Source of the DNA: Lepraria neglecta
Taxonomy: Eukaryota; Ascomycota; Lecanoromycetes; Lecanorales; Stereocaulaceae
Length of the DNA stretch: 64,000 nt
Assembly (NCBI GenBank): GCA_033220425.1
Contig: CM065653.1
Location: 2,790,001-2,854,000 of the forward strand
Direction: 5' to 3'
Shown in pieces: positions 31,572 to 43,479 of the stretch (positions within the stretch are counted from its first letter, which is position 1; each line of letters starts with the position of its first letter). Made by a program: the position numbers and the translations under genes. The notes below the pieces were generated by a model. It saw only the letters and a list, made by a program, of their open reading frames with translations, made no database searches and had not been told where the DNA came from.

Positions 31572-33198
31572 ATGCATCATACCATGAACGATCCAGTCCC
31601 CGTTATAAGAGACATTGATGACCTTTATCCCGGAGATGCCCTTCAATTTCAGAAAGGACGCTTTGAACGTCTCAAGCGTCGATTTGCTGAGTTGTATGGC
31701 GGAAAGACTCCTCAATTCATTGCTCGTAGCCCAGGCAGAGTCAATCTCATTGGGGAACATATCGACTACTCACTCTACGAGGTCCTTCCCATGGCCATAG
31801 CAGCGGATGTTCTGATGGCCGTCTCACCTATACCAAAACCTGCAAATGGCGACGAAGATGTGAAGGTCCACGTGGCCAATCTCAACCCTGAAAAGTTCAA
31901 GGCAGGGGAATTTGTCGTCCCAAAGCGTGGCAACGTTGAGATAGATTCGTCTACGCTTCAATGGACGAACTACTTCAAGGCTGGATTCCGAGGCGCCGTT
32001 GAATTACTCGAGAAAGAAAACTCAGAGTTCTCTCCATGTGGAATGGAAGTCCTAGTCGATGGAACTGTACCAGCTGGTGGAGGGCTATCGAGCAGCGCTG
32101 CCTTTGTGTGTGCGAGCGCACTCGCTACCTTGCGCGTGAATGGGCTGGAATGGGTTCCGAAGAAAGAACTTGTTGAGCTTGCCATTGTATCAGAGCGATC
32201 TGTCGGCGTTAATTCAGGAGGAATGGATCAAGCAGCATCTGTCTTCTCCATTCGAGGCGACGCAACCAGCATATCGTTCTGTCCGGAATTATACGCCGAG
32301 GCACTACCTTTCCCCAAGACCGGTCCTCCCATCACTTTTATGATCGCTCAAAGCTTTGTGGCTGCCGACAAGCACGTCGCGGCCCCTGAAAATTACAACC
32401 TTCGTGTCGTCGAATGTACTCTTGCAGCAGAGGTTTTGGCTGCAGAATTGGGGCTGAAACTCAAGAATGATCATGGCCCTTTGGGGACAAGTCTTCGCGG
32501 CTTCCAGAATGCCTACTATGAATCCGAAAAAGGCAATTCAAAGGACGACCCTGGGACACAAGTCAAAACGATGCTCTCGCTGACCAAAGAGCATCTCAGC
32601 AAGGAAGGATACTCTCGTGAAGACATTGCATCTTCGCTCTCAATGTCGGTTCAAGATCTCGAGGAAAAGTTCATGACCAAATTCCCTGTGCGTGCCGATC
32701 GCTTTTACCTCCACCAACGGGCTCAACACGTCTTTACCGAAGCTTTGCGCGTGCAAGCCTTCAAGAAATTGCTACAGTCACCACCTCCAGATGCTCGCAC
32801 CGCTCTACTACCCAAACTTGGCGCCATTCTAAATGAAAGCCATGCATCCAGTCGAGACGTATACGTACACAGCTGTCCCGAGATCGATCAGATGTGCGAG
32901 ATTGCAACTGAGGCGGGCTCATATGGCGGTCGAGTGACTGGAGCCGGCTGGGGTGGATGCTCGGTACACCTTGTGCCGAAGGAGAGAATTGGTGCAGTAA
33001 AGGCTGCGTGGGAAGAGAAGTATTATCGGAAGAGGGAGCCGGCTATTACGAAAGAGAAATTGGCAGAAGCGGTTGTGGTGAGCGAGCCGGGACATGGGGC
33101 TATGGTGTAAGTACTCTAATACTCTGTCGACTTTGCTTGAGTTCTGCCGTTGTTTTGAGTGCACCAGCTGATCATGATACAGGATCGATTTATCGTGA
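31572..33198 (+). CDS. GAL1: Galactokinase (Leloir pathway)
   Basis: ATP-dependent phosphorylation of galactose to galactose 1-phosphate in the cytosol. Exon 1 is 31572-33106; a 76-nt intron (GTAAGT..ACAG) leads to a tiny last exon 33183-33198 ending AMVIDLS; 516 aa. The galactokinase signature GRVNLIGEHIDYSLYEVLP is at about 55-73, the GHMP-kinase ATP loop GGGLSSSAAFVCASA near 165-180, and the third GHMP motif GGRVTGAGWGGCSVHL near 460-475. A second in-frame ATG lies 12 bp after the first. The length fits fungal galactokinases. The UDP-transferase and epimerase partners are not in this window. It is head-to-head with ILV2, which is not a metabolic partner. Confidence 0.95.
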
Positions 33199-34249
33199 CC
33201 CAAATCAAGACACTGCGGAGATTGCTCCTTTCGAAAACCCCAGGCATTGACTGCTTGACACCTCGTTCTATAAGCCCTGATGTAGGGCCAACTCATGATC
33301 CCTGACGTATATAACTTATGAGCATACTTGAATATCGTTGATCATAGGTGGAGTACAGCGAACGTTGTTGAGCGGCCCAGACAGTTAACACTATCAAAAC
33401 AACATGCATTCATCGATTGTGTCCTGGAGTTTCCCAATCCAGCACTGGTGTTGATTCCTTTCTTCTGTTCCATTGATCAAACTCCTGCGCTGGGTTACAA
33501 TTAAGAATCTGCCTTTCTTACGACCCCATCACCACACAGCGATGAACCCCGTCCACCCCTCCCCACCACTCCACACCTACCCATCACATCAACCCACTTC
33601 CCCTTCCCACTCCCCCTAATAAAAAAACTCCAAGCCTCAAGCAGAGACCGCAAAAACATTCGGAAGGAAAAAAATGTAAGACTAAGCTCCTATACTTCAA
33701 GAAATGATCCACCCCCAACAGTAGAAATTGGAAAAAGATACAAGACTCCTTAGAGTCCTATATCTTTACGGGCTTGAAACCGAGGCGTGAATGAATATAG
33801 ACTAGACGTTTTCGCTAAGCCATTGATAATGACCGTCTGATGAGAAAGGAAGTGGATGGCTAGTTTAGGGATATGTGCCAATAATATATAGACTACGGAT
33901 TTCCGTCTTTCGGTCAAGATAGTCACGTTCTTCGCTTGTTATATTGACCTGACAATCGGAATTGGGTTTTTGTGGCATGATGGGTCGAAGCTCATGAATA
34001 GCGAAGTGGGCATGGGTTGATATGCCGCGAAATCTGTGCAATTATTTTGGAGTATGAGTCGCCACAGAAATGCTCCCTTTTTGTTGTTACCGACTTCTAA
34101 TCTTTTATTTTTCGCCTCGTAGGTACAGAAATCGTAATTGAAATATCTCAACAGATACAGATTTACCCCCCTCACCCGGTGAGATATGACAGTCAAGGAC
34201 CACCACAAAGACCACGCCCAGGGCATTCCCATTTTATCTTATCCTTTCT
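33199..34249. other. Intergenic, pyrimidine-rich in part
   Basis: About 1.05 kb between convergent genes. A C-rich tract with ACCCC/CACC runs is at about 33530-33620. No gene recognised. Confidence 0.45.
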
Positions 34250-35734
34250 TCACCTTAAACCCCACTTATCATCAATCATGCCTATTCCACTCCCCACAAC
34301 ATCCACCCTCCTCACTCCAGCGGCCCCCGGCCCAGCCCCGTTCTCCACCAGCCCCACGTTCGTATCGGACGAATGATTGAACGTAGACATGCTGTAAGAA
34401 TGGCTTGCCTCAAGCTCGGTGTCGTTCATGTTCGACCTCACGGGAATTGTTGGCTGTGCATTGTATATTGCAGGCATTGCGCCTTCGTTGTTGTCACTGG
34501 GATGTTTCTGGTAGCCGTGTTGTAGTGACGTGTTCTGTTGTTCTTTCGTTGTCGTTGTTGGCATCAGGCGTGAGATCAGAGGTCGTAGGACTGGGACGCA
34601 TGCAACGATGATAGAGAAATTTGACTCGATTCTGAGAGTTGTTATTGATAGTTATCTTTCGAGAGTCTCTTTGAGGAGACGAGAAAAAAGAATATCAAAG
34701 GATCTTTCTTACATTCCCCATATACTAGCGTCGATCACACCATCTATTGTGAGACAGTAAGTGTTGCCCTCTGAGAAAAGATGGGTAGGAACAATCTGAG
34801 TGGGCAACTCACAGGTTGGGTCATTTTTGCTTGACAGAGATGATTCGAGCACCGTTCTGGTGATCGCGCAAGCTCCGGCCCTGAGTCACCATTAGAGCTG
34901 TGGCTGACGTTTCTGAAGAACCATATATGCTTACAAGACCCCTATAGACATGAGACCGCACAGGACGATCTTCTTTTGCATACACAGCTGCAGATCCTTG
35001 ATGAAGGTTATAGGAAAGGCGGCGAGCGAAAAATCAACCCAAGCCGCCATCACTGTTCATCACTCACGTTAGTGTATGTCCCTAACAAAGGTTCGGCAAC
35101 TTGCCACCGTTGGAATATGCACTCCTGGATTGGATCTTAGGGTTCCAACAATTCCCAGGGATGGCGGGATTCCAGATCTTTGACACAGGCTGGCATTGCC
35201 CCAGCTGTATGCCCAAATTTATAGCGGTGACGACTACCAGTAGCCCAATCGTAAAATAGAGAAAAAGCTTCTTTTTATGTCCACTTGAGCCCTGCAGCAG
35301 GTGAAGTAAGATCACGCAGATTGACATCTTGCTGAATGCCAAGCTGAGACAGAACATCGTCTCGGAAAGAATGAGGTACTTGATCGCCGTCATGATATCG
35401 TTAGGTTGGAGGTCGAACAAATGACGGCCGAGGCCAGCGTGTACAGAGACCGTGGCGAAACTTGCGTTTCCGATTGTTAGCCCCTAATTGGTGTCAACAC
35501 GCGTTTGAAAGGGGGGTCAAGTTTGGACGAGCCTTGCTCCGCGTCCTAGCACCCTACCATAGCGACAAAAAGCAGAAAGTCGTATGCTCCGGTGGAATGA
35601 AGAATTTTAGCGCGCACAAAGGCTCGTAGTAGGGTGAATATCAGGCTCAGGACGCAAAATGTCCATACGATCACGAGAAAATATGGGCCTCTGTCCTGGT
35701 TTTCGCCAGCAGGATGTATGACTGTGCTCTCCAT
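34250..35734 (-). CDS. Pth11-like seven-TM rhodopsin-domain membrane protein
   Basis: Fungal rhodopsin-domain (Pth11-related) plasma-membrane family, often GPCR-like sensors. Six exons inferred on the minus strand: 35734-35558, 35483-35108, 35052-34935, 34880-34813, 34743-34713, 34631-34250; 383 aa, all phases agree. Membrane segments in order include FLVIVWTFCVLSLIFTLLRA, FLLFVAMGLTIGNAS, LSLAFSKMSICVILLHL, LYFTIGLLVVVTAINLGI, WVDFSLAAFPITF, IVLCGLMSIGVL and FSIIVACVPVLRPLI. Family marks: CWNPKIQS before TM5, ACAITRTV after TM6 and DASIWGM before TM7. The cytoplasmic tail is long, polar and Ser/Thr/Asn-rich, typical of the group. The CFEM domain of canonical Pth11 is absent. The ligand is unknown. 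Confidence 0.88.
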
Positions 35735-37210
35735 CGTGATGATATCAAATTTAGAGAAGGGACTTAGTTGGAGATGAATGGAAATAGGTGGGAAGCGGAT
35801 GGAGTCAGCAAAGCCCGGGCTCAATCAGCTGTTCAACACAGCACTATCCCAGAGGATCTCCAGTTTAGTGTTGTCCTTTCCTCTGCATCAACACCTTCAG
35901 CATTGAAAGTTTCGGAATCCAGCATGCAGGGTACTAACGGGCCTTGAAAAAGCAGAGGGAACTAATAAGGCTGCGTGTCAGTCACTTTGCTCCGGTCCGA
36001 GGGTTGCCCCAGCAAGTGAATGGCATATGCGGAGATGAGGCCCGCTTTGGCAAGAACAATGTTTCTATTGGACATGCGGTTCAAAGATGGTCCCTCACCT
36101 ACCGGAGAGGGGTCGGAGAATGTGTTGCCGTCACCATTCGTTGTGAATGGCATAATGATCAACTGAAAAGATGGAAAAGAGGATCCACTGAGCGTGAGGC
36201 TTCTGAAGCCGTCTTAAACCAGATATGTGCGGAATGTCATTTATCTTTGCTCTGTACAGCTGAGAGAGCGAAGACATGGTTGATCAATGGCCAACACCAG
36301 GTCCTTAAGGCCAATCTCTGATGACGATGACGTCCAACGGTGACGCTCATCGTGAGAGCTGTGATAGCTGATGTGTCACGTCTTTATTCTGTCGAACGAG
36401 ATAACAAAATGCAAGGCACCTTTCAGAAGCGATAGTCATCGGTAATCGTAGGTTTAAGCAACCCTCTGGGGCTGCGTGGAACTTGGCCGTCGGCTCGAAA
36501 TTCCACAACTTGGGCCCGGGCACAATGCCAGCGTAGTGAAGTCAAACATTCATTGTTTGCTCCAAGTATTGGCACTTTCTTATATATGACTTGCAGGGAT
36601 CGGGATTATTTTGAAAGACAGAGTAGAAAGAGGATTGCTGATTTTGAAAGACAGGCGGAGCTAAATTTGTGAAGAGAATGTACAACAGAAGGTGGGTCCC
36701 TTCGCGGTTTGGCCCACCTTCTCGGAAAGGAACTCCCAGAGGTCCCTTCCCCAACGCAGACCTCATTGCTCTGTTTCTGGTAACTCCATAGGGGCAACAT
36801 CATTACTCCTCTCCGTTTCAGACAGTGCGCAGATCGGTAGCATCATCCCAACTTCTTAGTACGAAGTGAGAACATCAATGTACAACTTCGACATGATGGA
36901 GGAGGCCATCAGAAGCCTGTAGTTCTGACGGTCTTGACAATATGATAATAACGATTAAGGAGATGGAAACTGCGCAAGTAGATTAGGTCTCATTTCAAGC
37001 ATGCCGTGTACAAAGTAGTTGAGGGCTGGTTGGGCCCTTCCACATTAGCCACAATAGCTTGGGCGAGTGCTCGCAACATGTATGAGAGGCCTGGGATCCA
37101 TGGGGGGAGGCGAGGTGGGAGTGCCATCTTCCATGCGAAATCGCTGAAGCAGCGCCACTCAACAGGAGTATATTTACTCCCATGTCGAATTTCTTTGTAA
37201 CTTAAAGGGG
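35735..37210. other. Intergenic, about 1.5 kb
   Basis: The largest ORF (35944-36321, 125 codons) has no recognisable family sequence and no clear splice partners. The stretch TTTTGAAAGACAG occurs twice (about 36609 and 36643). I see nothing else in it. Confidence 0.45.
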
Positions 37211-38360
37211 TCACCCAAACCTGGCTTTCGCCAGCGTAACCAAACCAGCCATTATCTTCTCCTCTTTAGCCTTGTACTCTCTCATCCTCTCTTCCCTCTC
37301 CTCGTTCCTCGCTCTCAAAATCTCCTCCCTCCGCACTTCCCTGTCATTCTTCTTCCTATCCATCTCCTTCTTCTGTTTTTTGAACCCCTCGATACCTCCA
37401 TCGTCGTCCCCTAATAGATCGCCTTCAGGAACTTCCTCTACACCACCGGCTTCGGTTTTCGCAGAGGCAAACGCGCGGTTGCTTTCTGCTTTCTCACGTT
37501 TCTTTTCGAGCATTCGGTCTTTACTGCCGGCTTCTGCTCGAGGCACAAGTTCATCGAGGTGCTCCTTTTGCTGCTTGCGATCGACTTTGCGGTCGTAGCG
37601 GAGGTCTTGGCGGTGGGCTTGGGAGTCGTCTTGTTCGAGCTCTGGACGAGACATTAGTAGTCACCTTGGCCGGGCACTATCCTCGACCTTCTCACCTCGT
37701 TTTAACTCTAGGTCTTGTAGATTGGGTATTGCAGGCCCGGCTCTCTTATTGGACTTGTAGATGGAGACGTCTTGACCAGGTAAGGTAGGCCCGACGATGT
37801 CCTCTCCACTGCTCTCTTCTGCTCTTGTAGGTGAGCCATATTTCGGCGACTCGCGTGGCCGTTTTCGTGGCTCAATATTGCTTGAGGTTGATGCAGCAGA
37901 TGCTTGGGCTTTCTGTAGTGTAGCTGGATCATACCACCCCTCTGCTAACTCTCCACGATTCCTCACAGATGTTAGCCTATTACTCTTAGATCTGCATTAC
38001 GGTGGAATCGCATAGTATGAGTAGATCCGAGCCCAAGCTAGGAGGGTATCCATACCATTTTCCAAGAAAGCTCTTCCATCTGCCCCTCATCTCCTCCTCC
38101 GGTAACTCCTCCAAGATGAGTTGCTTTTGTATGTCCAAGTATAACGCAAACATCGGCTTGCACACTTCGAAAGCATGCTTGCTTAGGGTCGAGGCTTGAA
38201 AGGGTAGGCAGGCCGGCGTAGGACGCTTGGGGCGCTTTGAGGAAGCGTGGTGGTGGTGATGGTGGCGGTGGGAGTGGGGAGAGCGAGAACGCTTGTATGG
38301 CAAGTGGTCTGCAGGGCTTCTGGAGCGGCGACGAGCGTTAGGGAATTCATGAGAAGACAT
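37211..38360 (-). CDS. Arg/Ser-rich nuclear protein, HEL117-like annotation
   Basis: Three exons (minus): 38360-38056, 37961-37696, 37641-37211, separated by 94- and 54-nt introns; 333 aa with consistent phases. The N-terminus is RS-like with a His run (RRRSRSPADHLPYKRSRSPH, then seven His). A conserved core spans the first intron: GRWKSFLGKW joined to NRGELAEGWYDPATLQKA. The middle carries VGPTLPGQD, and the C-terminal 140 residues are a highly charged Lys/Glu/Arg coiled-coil region (DRKQQKEHLDELVPRAEAGS; REEILRARNEEREERMREYK). Fungal databases often label such proteins RNA helicase HEL117, but I see no helicase motif, so that name is doubtful. A nuclear RNA-processing role is inferred from composition only. 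Confidence 0.8.
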
Positions 38361-40098
38361 CGTCAGTGGTGTGTTGGCGAGAACGTGAAGATATTAGGTA
38401 TTAATAAGTGTACTAGAGACCTTCCCACGGTGCGCAGGTGGGCTCCAGACACTGTATTCTATACAGTCTCGGGAGCTACTCTTGGAAGAAAGCGCTTCAT
38501 ACATTTGAGATGTGTCCTGCAGTGATAAACGCATTGTCTGAGTTCAGTCTGAAATCTGATAAATCCACACCATCTTCACTAAACCTACAGGCAGTGAGCA
38601 TATCAACAATCTCGACAACATCGACCAAACCACCACCAGCTGTGACATCTGGGCTCAGACTTTTGTATTCTCGAAAGACTTAGGCCTTGCCCAAAGTTTC
38701 AAGCCTTTAGCAACCGGATGTCTCGGTTGTTACGATATGGGGAAGCATTTTGAGTTGAAATGGCTGCGAAGCACCACCCCGCCTCTAACATCCACAAGCA
38801 GTTCGGATGCCCATTTATTCAATCCAAGTGCTTGCGCAATCAGGCTGGCTATCTCGACCTCAGAGTAGCATATCGGCACTGCAGCATCGACGTTTGGATT
38901 CAGCCTGAGACCCGCGAGTGGGAGCATTACGTCTCTGGTCGGTGTTCAATTCAGGATGCGGTACATCTGAAAAGCAAAACGCTTACGGGACGAAGTAGAT
39001 ACTCTGTACAACCGCTCAGACGTGAGGTTGTACAGTCTTGCTATGGTACGAGAGCGTGTCGACGTCTCACAACTTGCGAGAAGATGCAGAAGAGAAACGA
39101 AAGTCTGCGAAGCGTCAAGCCGAAAATGAGCAGCAAAAGCAGCAAGACCTGGCGTTCAAAGGATAGGGGCGAGGCAAGCCAATAGAATTGGACGACTAGC
39201 TGCATATCCGCGCAAGAAAGAGTTTCAGGGTGCCACCGTCCGCTTTTTCGGATCCCATTGCAGGGATTATATTGCGCTAATGAAAGCAAACTTAGATGAA
39301 TGCGGCCTAGATCAGCGTAACTCGCGCAGTACAGGACGCAAAACTCAAAGGCGGCTTTGGTTGCCTTGAGCCCCGGGCGCATATAAAGCCAGGCGATACC
39401 CACGGCTTCTCTTCCAAAAATTCTTGGCGCCCGCGTCTTAAAATCTTTGCTGTTGACGTCTCATCCCAACGTTAACACCTCGCCACGTCCGCTCATCCAT
39501 CACCTCCACATCTCCGCCTCCTCAGGAACTACAGATAGAAGTTACAAACCCAGTTTCTAATTTAATACCATTCGAAAGACGCACTACACGTGCTTTTTCC
39601 CCACTCTCAGACGAGATCCTGCCCCTCCTTCCGATTTGATTTAGCGACTTCCACCTTTGACACTGCCATCTCACTTCTCACCTCAATCCCCAACCTCAAA
39701 ACTGTTCATCAACGACACATCCACAACGAAGCAAGGCTCAAGTCTGCGACACCGAGTCTTCAGATTGTGTTGGATCCCACGCTTGATGAAAGAGGGTTGG
39801 CAAGGCACAAAGTGTCAAGTCGAGCAGCGACTGTAGGGGAGACATTTGCTTGTTCATCTCCCGCATACGGTACGAATCATCAACTCCATCTCGGTCGACC
39901 TTGCGAAACTCTTCCATCGTCGTGCCATCTCCCCCTTGCGATCCGACCTTCGTATTACGATCTCGGATCCTCCCCATCAAGGACCTCCCTCATTCTGACC
40001 TTGCCCAACACAGACTGCCGACTCTTCAACACTCAACACTCAACCATCGTTTATCTTGCCCGTCGAAAACACCTCATCGCAGGTACTCGATCGCAAGA
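38361..40098. other. Intergenic between nuclear protein and TBP, with unresolved coding-like pieces
   Basis: About 1.7 kb between divergent genes. The TBP-proximal part (39430-40098) is pyrimidine-rich on the plus strand, as in leaders of highly expressed fungal genes, and may hold a 5' UTR intron. The distal part (38490-39190) has coding-like pieces on both strands; see the candidate at 38497-38927. Confidence 0.45.
38497..38927 (-). other. Candidate small gene, exon structure unresolved
   Basis: Two minus-strand pieces look protein-like. One opens with ATG at 38927 (MLPLAGLRLNPNVDAAVPIC, then SEVEIASLIAQALGLNKWAS). The other ends at a TGA at 38497-38499 (DVTAGGGLVDVVEIVDMLTA, then DLSDFRLNSDNAFITAG). 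I could not join them with canonical splice sites in phase. On the plus strand a competing charged piece (REDAEEKRKSAKRQAENEQQ) lies at about 39060-39170. Neither matches a family I recognise, so strand and reality of the gene are open. Confidence 0.25.
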
Positions 40099-41105
40099 AT
40101 GGATACCCTCACTACACACCCGTCCACCGCACAACAGGCCACGGCCTTCACCTCGCCAGCCTCCTTGTCCTTCCCAGGCGGAGCTGGCGAGTTGACGCCA
40201 CCTTCTGAAAAAGATGGTAACCCCCAGGCGAACGGTGCATACCAAAATGGGCAGCAGCTACAGAAAGGAGTGGATGCCTCATCCAACGGCAACGGGGTGA
40301 CTCCCACAACTCCTGCTGCAACCCCTGGTGATGGACAAGGTGTCAGTGGAATCGTTCCGACCTTGCAGTGAGTATAAACCCTGCCTTGTCTCTTGTTTGA
40401 CCTTAAGGCTTAATGGCATGTCTTCTTAAGAAACATCGTCGCCACGGTCAATCTCGATTGCCGCTTAGACCTCAAGACGATCGCGCTGCATGCTCGGAAT
40501 GCGGAATACAATCCCAAGGTACTGCTGACTGCATCATACCATATTCTGCACGTGGTGCTAAATAAGACTTCTAGCGTTTCGCGGCCGTCATTATGCGTAT
40601 CCGCGACCCAAAGACCACGGCCCTGATCTTCGCTTCCGGCAAGATGGTCGTTACTGGTGCCAAGTCTGAGGATGATTCGAAGCTTGCGTCAAGAAAATAT
40701 GCTAGGATTATCCAGAAGCTTGGTTTCAACGCGAAGTTCACCGACTTCAAGATCCAGAACATCGTCGGTTCTTGTAAGTTGCGATGTGGTTACTATCGGG
40801 ATCTCAATCACTGACTTCTCCAGGCGATATCAAATTCCCCATCCGTCTCGAAGGTCTTGCTAGCCGTCATCACATGTTCAGCTCATACGAGCCGGAACTG
40901 TTCCCAGGTCTCATCTACCGAATGATCAAGCCCAAGATCGTGCTCTTGATTTTCGTGAGCGGCAAGATTGTTTTGACTGGTGCGAAGGTGCGCGAGGAGA
41001 TCTATCAAGCATTCGAGATGATCTACCCTGTGCTTCAAGGTATGAGCTGTCTGCAGCGTAGCATAAGCTCTTCAGCTAACACGGACAGATTTCCGCAAAG
41101 TTTGA
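40099..41105 (+). CDS. spt15: TATA-box-binding protein (TBP)
   Basis: Core subunit of TFIID, and part of SL1-type and TFIIIB factors, for all nuclear RNA polymerases. Five exons: 40099-40367, 40431-40518, 40575-40773, 40824-41039, 41089-41105; 262 aa, all phases agree. The first 88 residues are a Pro/Gly/Asn-rich nonconserved N-terminus. The saddle follows as two direct repeats of about 90 residues: [20 protein letters not shown] to [20 protein letters not shown] and [17 protein letters not shown]; then [20 protein letters not shown] to [20 protein letters not shown] and [20 protein letters not shown]. It ends YPVLQDFRKV. The start is the ATG nearest the conserved frame; longer upstream ORFs in this region are in other frames. 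Confidence 0.96.
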
Positions 41106-41889
41106 GCTGCCACCCTAAGGTGCTGTTCTTCAACAGAGGTCGATCACTGTATCACCATACCCTACAACCCAATCCGTCTGTACATTACACCCTCTACATT
41201 GTCCTTACGGCTTTACGACCATTCACTTCACCGTCGTCGATTGCATGCGCGAGCTTAGCTACATTGGTTGCACACTCTGCACCTACTGGCTATTCGCCGT
41301 GCTTTCGACATACCTTTTAGTAACACACTTGCATGCAAAAAAAGGAGTTCGGTCAACAGAAAGATTTCCATATCGGGGCACATTTCATGCAACGGGCGTT
41401 CCTTAGTCAACAAAGATACATTAGAAAGTCGCACGGCGGTTTCGTGCGCTGATCGGTGGACACCGATGAAGTGCGATTTGTGTGGAGGACATCAGACACG
41501 ATGTTCTCATGTTGCTCTATGGGAGTGAAACATCAAATTGAGAGACATGAGGTGGAGGTTGAGAAGAATTTTTCGGTGTGGTGGATGGACTGATCATGCA
41601 TTGTGATGGCTCTTTATTTTCATGAGCTTGCATGCACAGTGTCCTTCGAGACCGTTGCCTAGCTTTGGCTGGTGGTCGATGATCTAGGCGGCTAGAGGTC
41701 AGACAAATATAATTTGATAGTCTGGAATAAAATTTATTCCATGAACATTCATATGCAATTTTCGGACACACTCGTAGATTGCAGTCTTCGGACACCCTCG
41801 TAGATGTACTACCTACCCAAACATGATGCCAAAATAAATAACCTTGCACTCTTCCTATCCCACAATCTCTTCTGTCTCTCTTGGCCTTC
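41106..41889. other. Intergenic between TBP and FAD oxidase
   Basis: About 0.78 kb holding the TBP 3' UTR and the oxidase promoter. A two-copy short tandem repeat is present at 41761-41805. No gene recognised. Confidence 0.5.
41761..41805. repeat. Two-copy 26-bp tandem repeat
   Basis: TTCGGACACACTCGTAGAT is followed 26 bp later by TTCGGACACCCTCGTAGAT, one mismatch over 19 bases, about 100 bp upstream of the oxidase start codon. It could be a duplicated promoter site or replication slippage. Confidence 0.7.
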
Positions 41890-43479
41890 ATGCCTGCAAA
41901 TCCCAGCATGGCCCCCACCGCACCCTCTCAAACCTACTACCCAACCCAACGGCCCACTCCATCATCGATCCTCATCATTGGCGCCGGCATCTTCGGCCGT
42001 AAGCAACCCTGCATGAACTAGTCTCAAGCCCTTTCCACCTAGGCTGGAAATGGCTCCTCTCACACTTGTATCCTAAGGTATCTAGGTAGCAAGTCACTAA
42101 CGAGTCACACTCTAGTATCAACGACCCTCTCCCTCCTTTCATCCCCACGCTATGCAGATACACACATCACGCTTCTAGACGCTTACCTCCCATCACTCGA
42201 CATCGATCCTCCTCCTACTGCTACTTCTGATGGCGAACACAAAGCCTACCCTACCAATACCAATACCCAACCCCAACCCCAAACACACCAAAACCCCCAC
42301 GCAGCCTCAATCGATTCCTCCCGCATCATCCGCCCCGATTACGCCGTCCCAGCCTACGCCCGCCTCGCCTGCGCCGCCCAACAGAAATGGCGCACCTCCC
42401 TTCCATACAGCAAGGACAACATCTACAAGGAAAGCGGCGTAATCCTCACAGCCGAAGCCTCCGGCTCAGATTATGTGGATACAGCACGAGAGAATACTAG
42501 GGGATTGGGGTGTAGGGTACAAGCTTTAAAGAGTAGAGAGGATGTGGCTGCGGTGATGGGAACGGGTGGGAGAGGAGGCGAGAGCGGGTATGTGAATTGG
42601 GGGAGTGGCTGGACTGATGCTGCTGAGGGGATGCGGGGGACTATGGACATGGTGGTCGAGAGGGCGAGAGCGAGGGGTGGGGTGGTGTTTAAGAGGGGGA
42701 AGGTGAAGAGGTTGGTCTCTGAGGATGTCGGTGCTGGGAAGAAGAGGGCAATTGTTGGTGCAGCGATGGACGATGGTGGAGGAGTGAGAGCAGAGCTCAC
42801 AATCGTTGCAGCAGGCGCATGGAGTGGCGCCCTAGTCGACCTTCGAGGACGAGCAGAGGCGACGGCGCAGGTTATGGCGTACGTGCCTATCTCTCCCCAA
42901 GAAGCAGAGAAACTGTCAAAGATGCCCGTCATGCTGAATCTGAGTACGGGCATGTTCGTTATACCTCCCATCCTTGACCCAGTGGCTGGAGGCTGGGTTG
43001 TCAAAGTCGCAAATCATAGCTATGGATACGCCAACCCTACGAGGGTGGCGCCTGAGGGGGAGGATATCGTCACGAGTCTTCCTGCGGAGAAATTCGCACC
43101 TATACCGCTTAGAGCGGAAAAGGCAAACAGGGAGTTTTTGAGGAAGACGATTCCGTGGTTGGGCGAGAGGGCGTTTAGCGGAACGAGAATATGCTGGTAT
43201 ACGGATACGCCTAGTGGTGATTTTTTGATCGATTATCATCCGGGGTATGAGGGGTTGTTTTTGGCGACGGGTGGTAGTGGACATGGCTTTAAATTCTTGC
43301 CTGTGCTGGGGGATAAGATTGTTGAGGCTGTGGAGGGGAGGTTGGAGGCGGAGTTGGCTGGGCTTTGGAGGTGGAGGGAGGGGGTTTCACTGCCTTTCAG
43401 GGGGACTGAAGATGGGAGTAGGGGTGGGCGTAAGGGGATGGTTCTGGATGAGGAGTTGAGGAGGGGGAGTAGGCTTTGA
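41890..43479 (+). CDS. FAD-dependent amine oxidoreductase, sarcosine/fructosyl-amino-acid oxidase type
   Basis: Two exons, 41890-41998 and 42116-43479 (117-nt intron, GTAAGC..CTAG); 490 aa. The dinucleotide-binding motif GAGIFG (in ILIIGAGIFGLST) is split by the intron, followed by strand THITLLDAY. Core motifs of the monomeric sarcosine oxidase group are present: SSRIIRPDYAVPAYARLA, GYVNWGSGWTDAAEG, VVAAGAWSG-like VAAGAWSGALV, and ICWYTDTPSGDFLID, whose Cys is the position that binds FAD covalently in this family. The FAD-closing motif is FLATGGSGHGFKFLP. It should oxidise secondary amines or glycated amino acids with release of hydrogen peroxide. No clear C-terminal peroxisomal tripeptide is seen (ends SRL, a near match to the SKL/SRL class, so peroxisomal import is in fact possible). 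Substrate is undetermined. Confidence 0.88.

Noticed and set aside
34250-34564. Stand-alone small ORF downstream of the rhodopsin exons
   Set aside because: It is the last exon (cytoplasmic tail) of the rhodopsin-domain protein.
35082-35420. Rhodopsin gene looked truncated after the fourth membrane segment
   Set aside because: The missing membrane segments appear once five short introns are placed; all phases agree, so the gene is intact.
39590-40195. 201-codon ORF upstream of TBP
   Set aside because: Pyrimidine-rich leader read in another frame, overlapping the TBP start; no conserved content.
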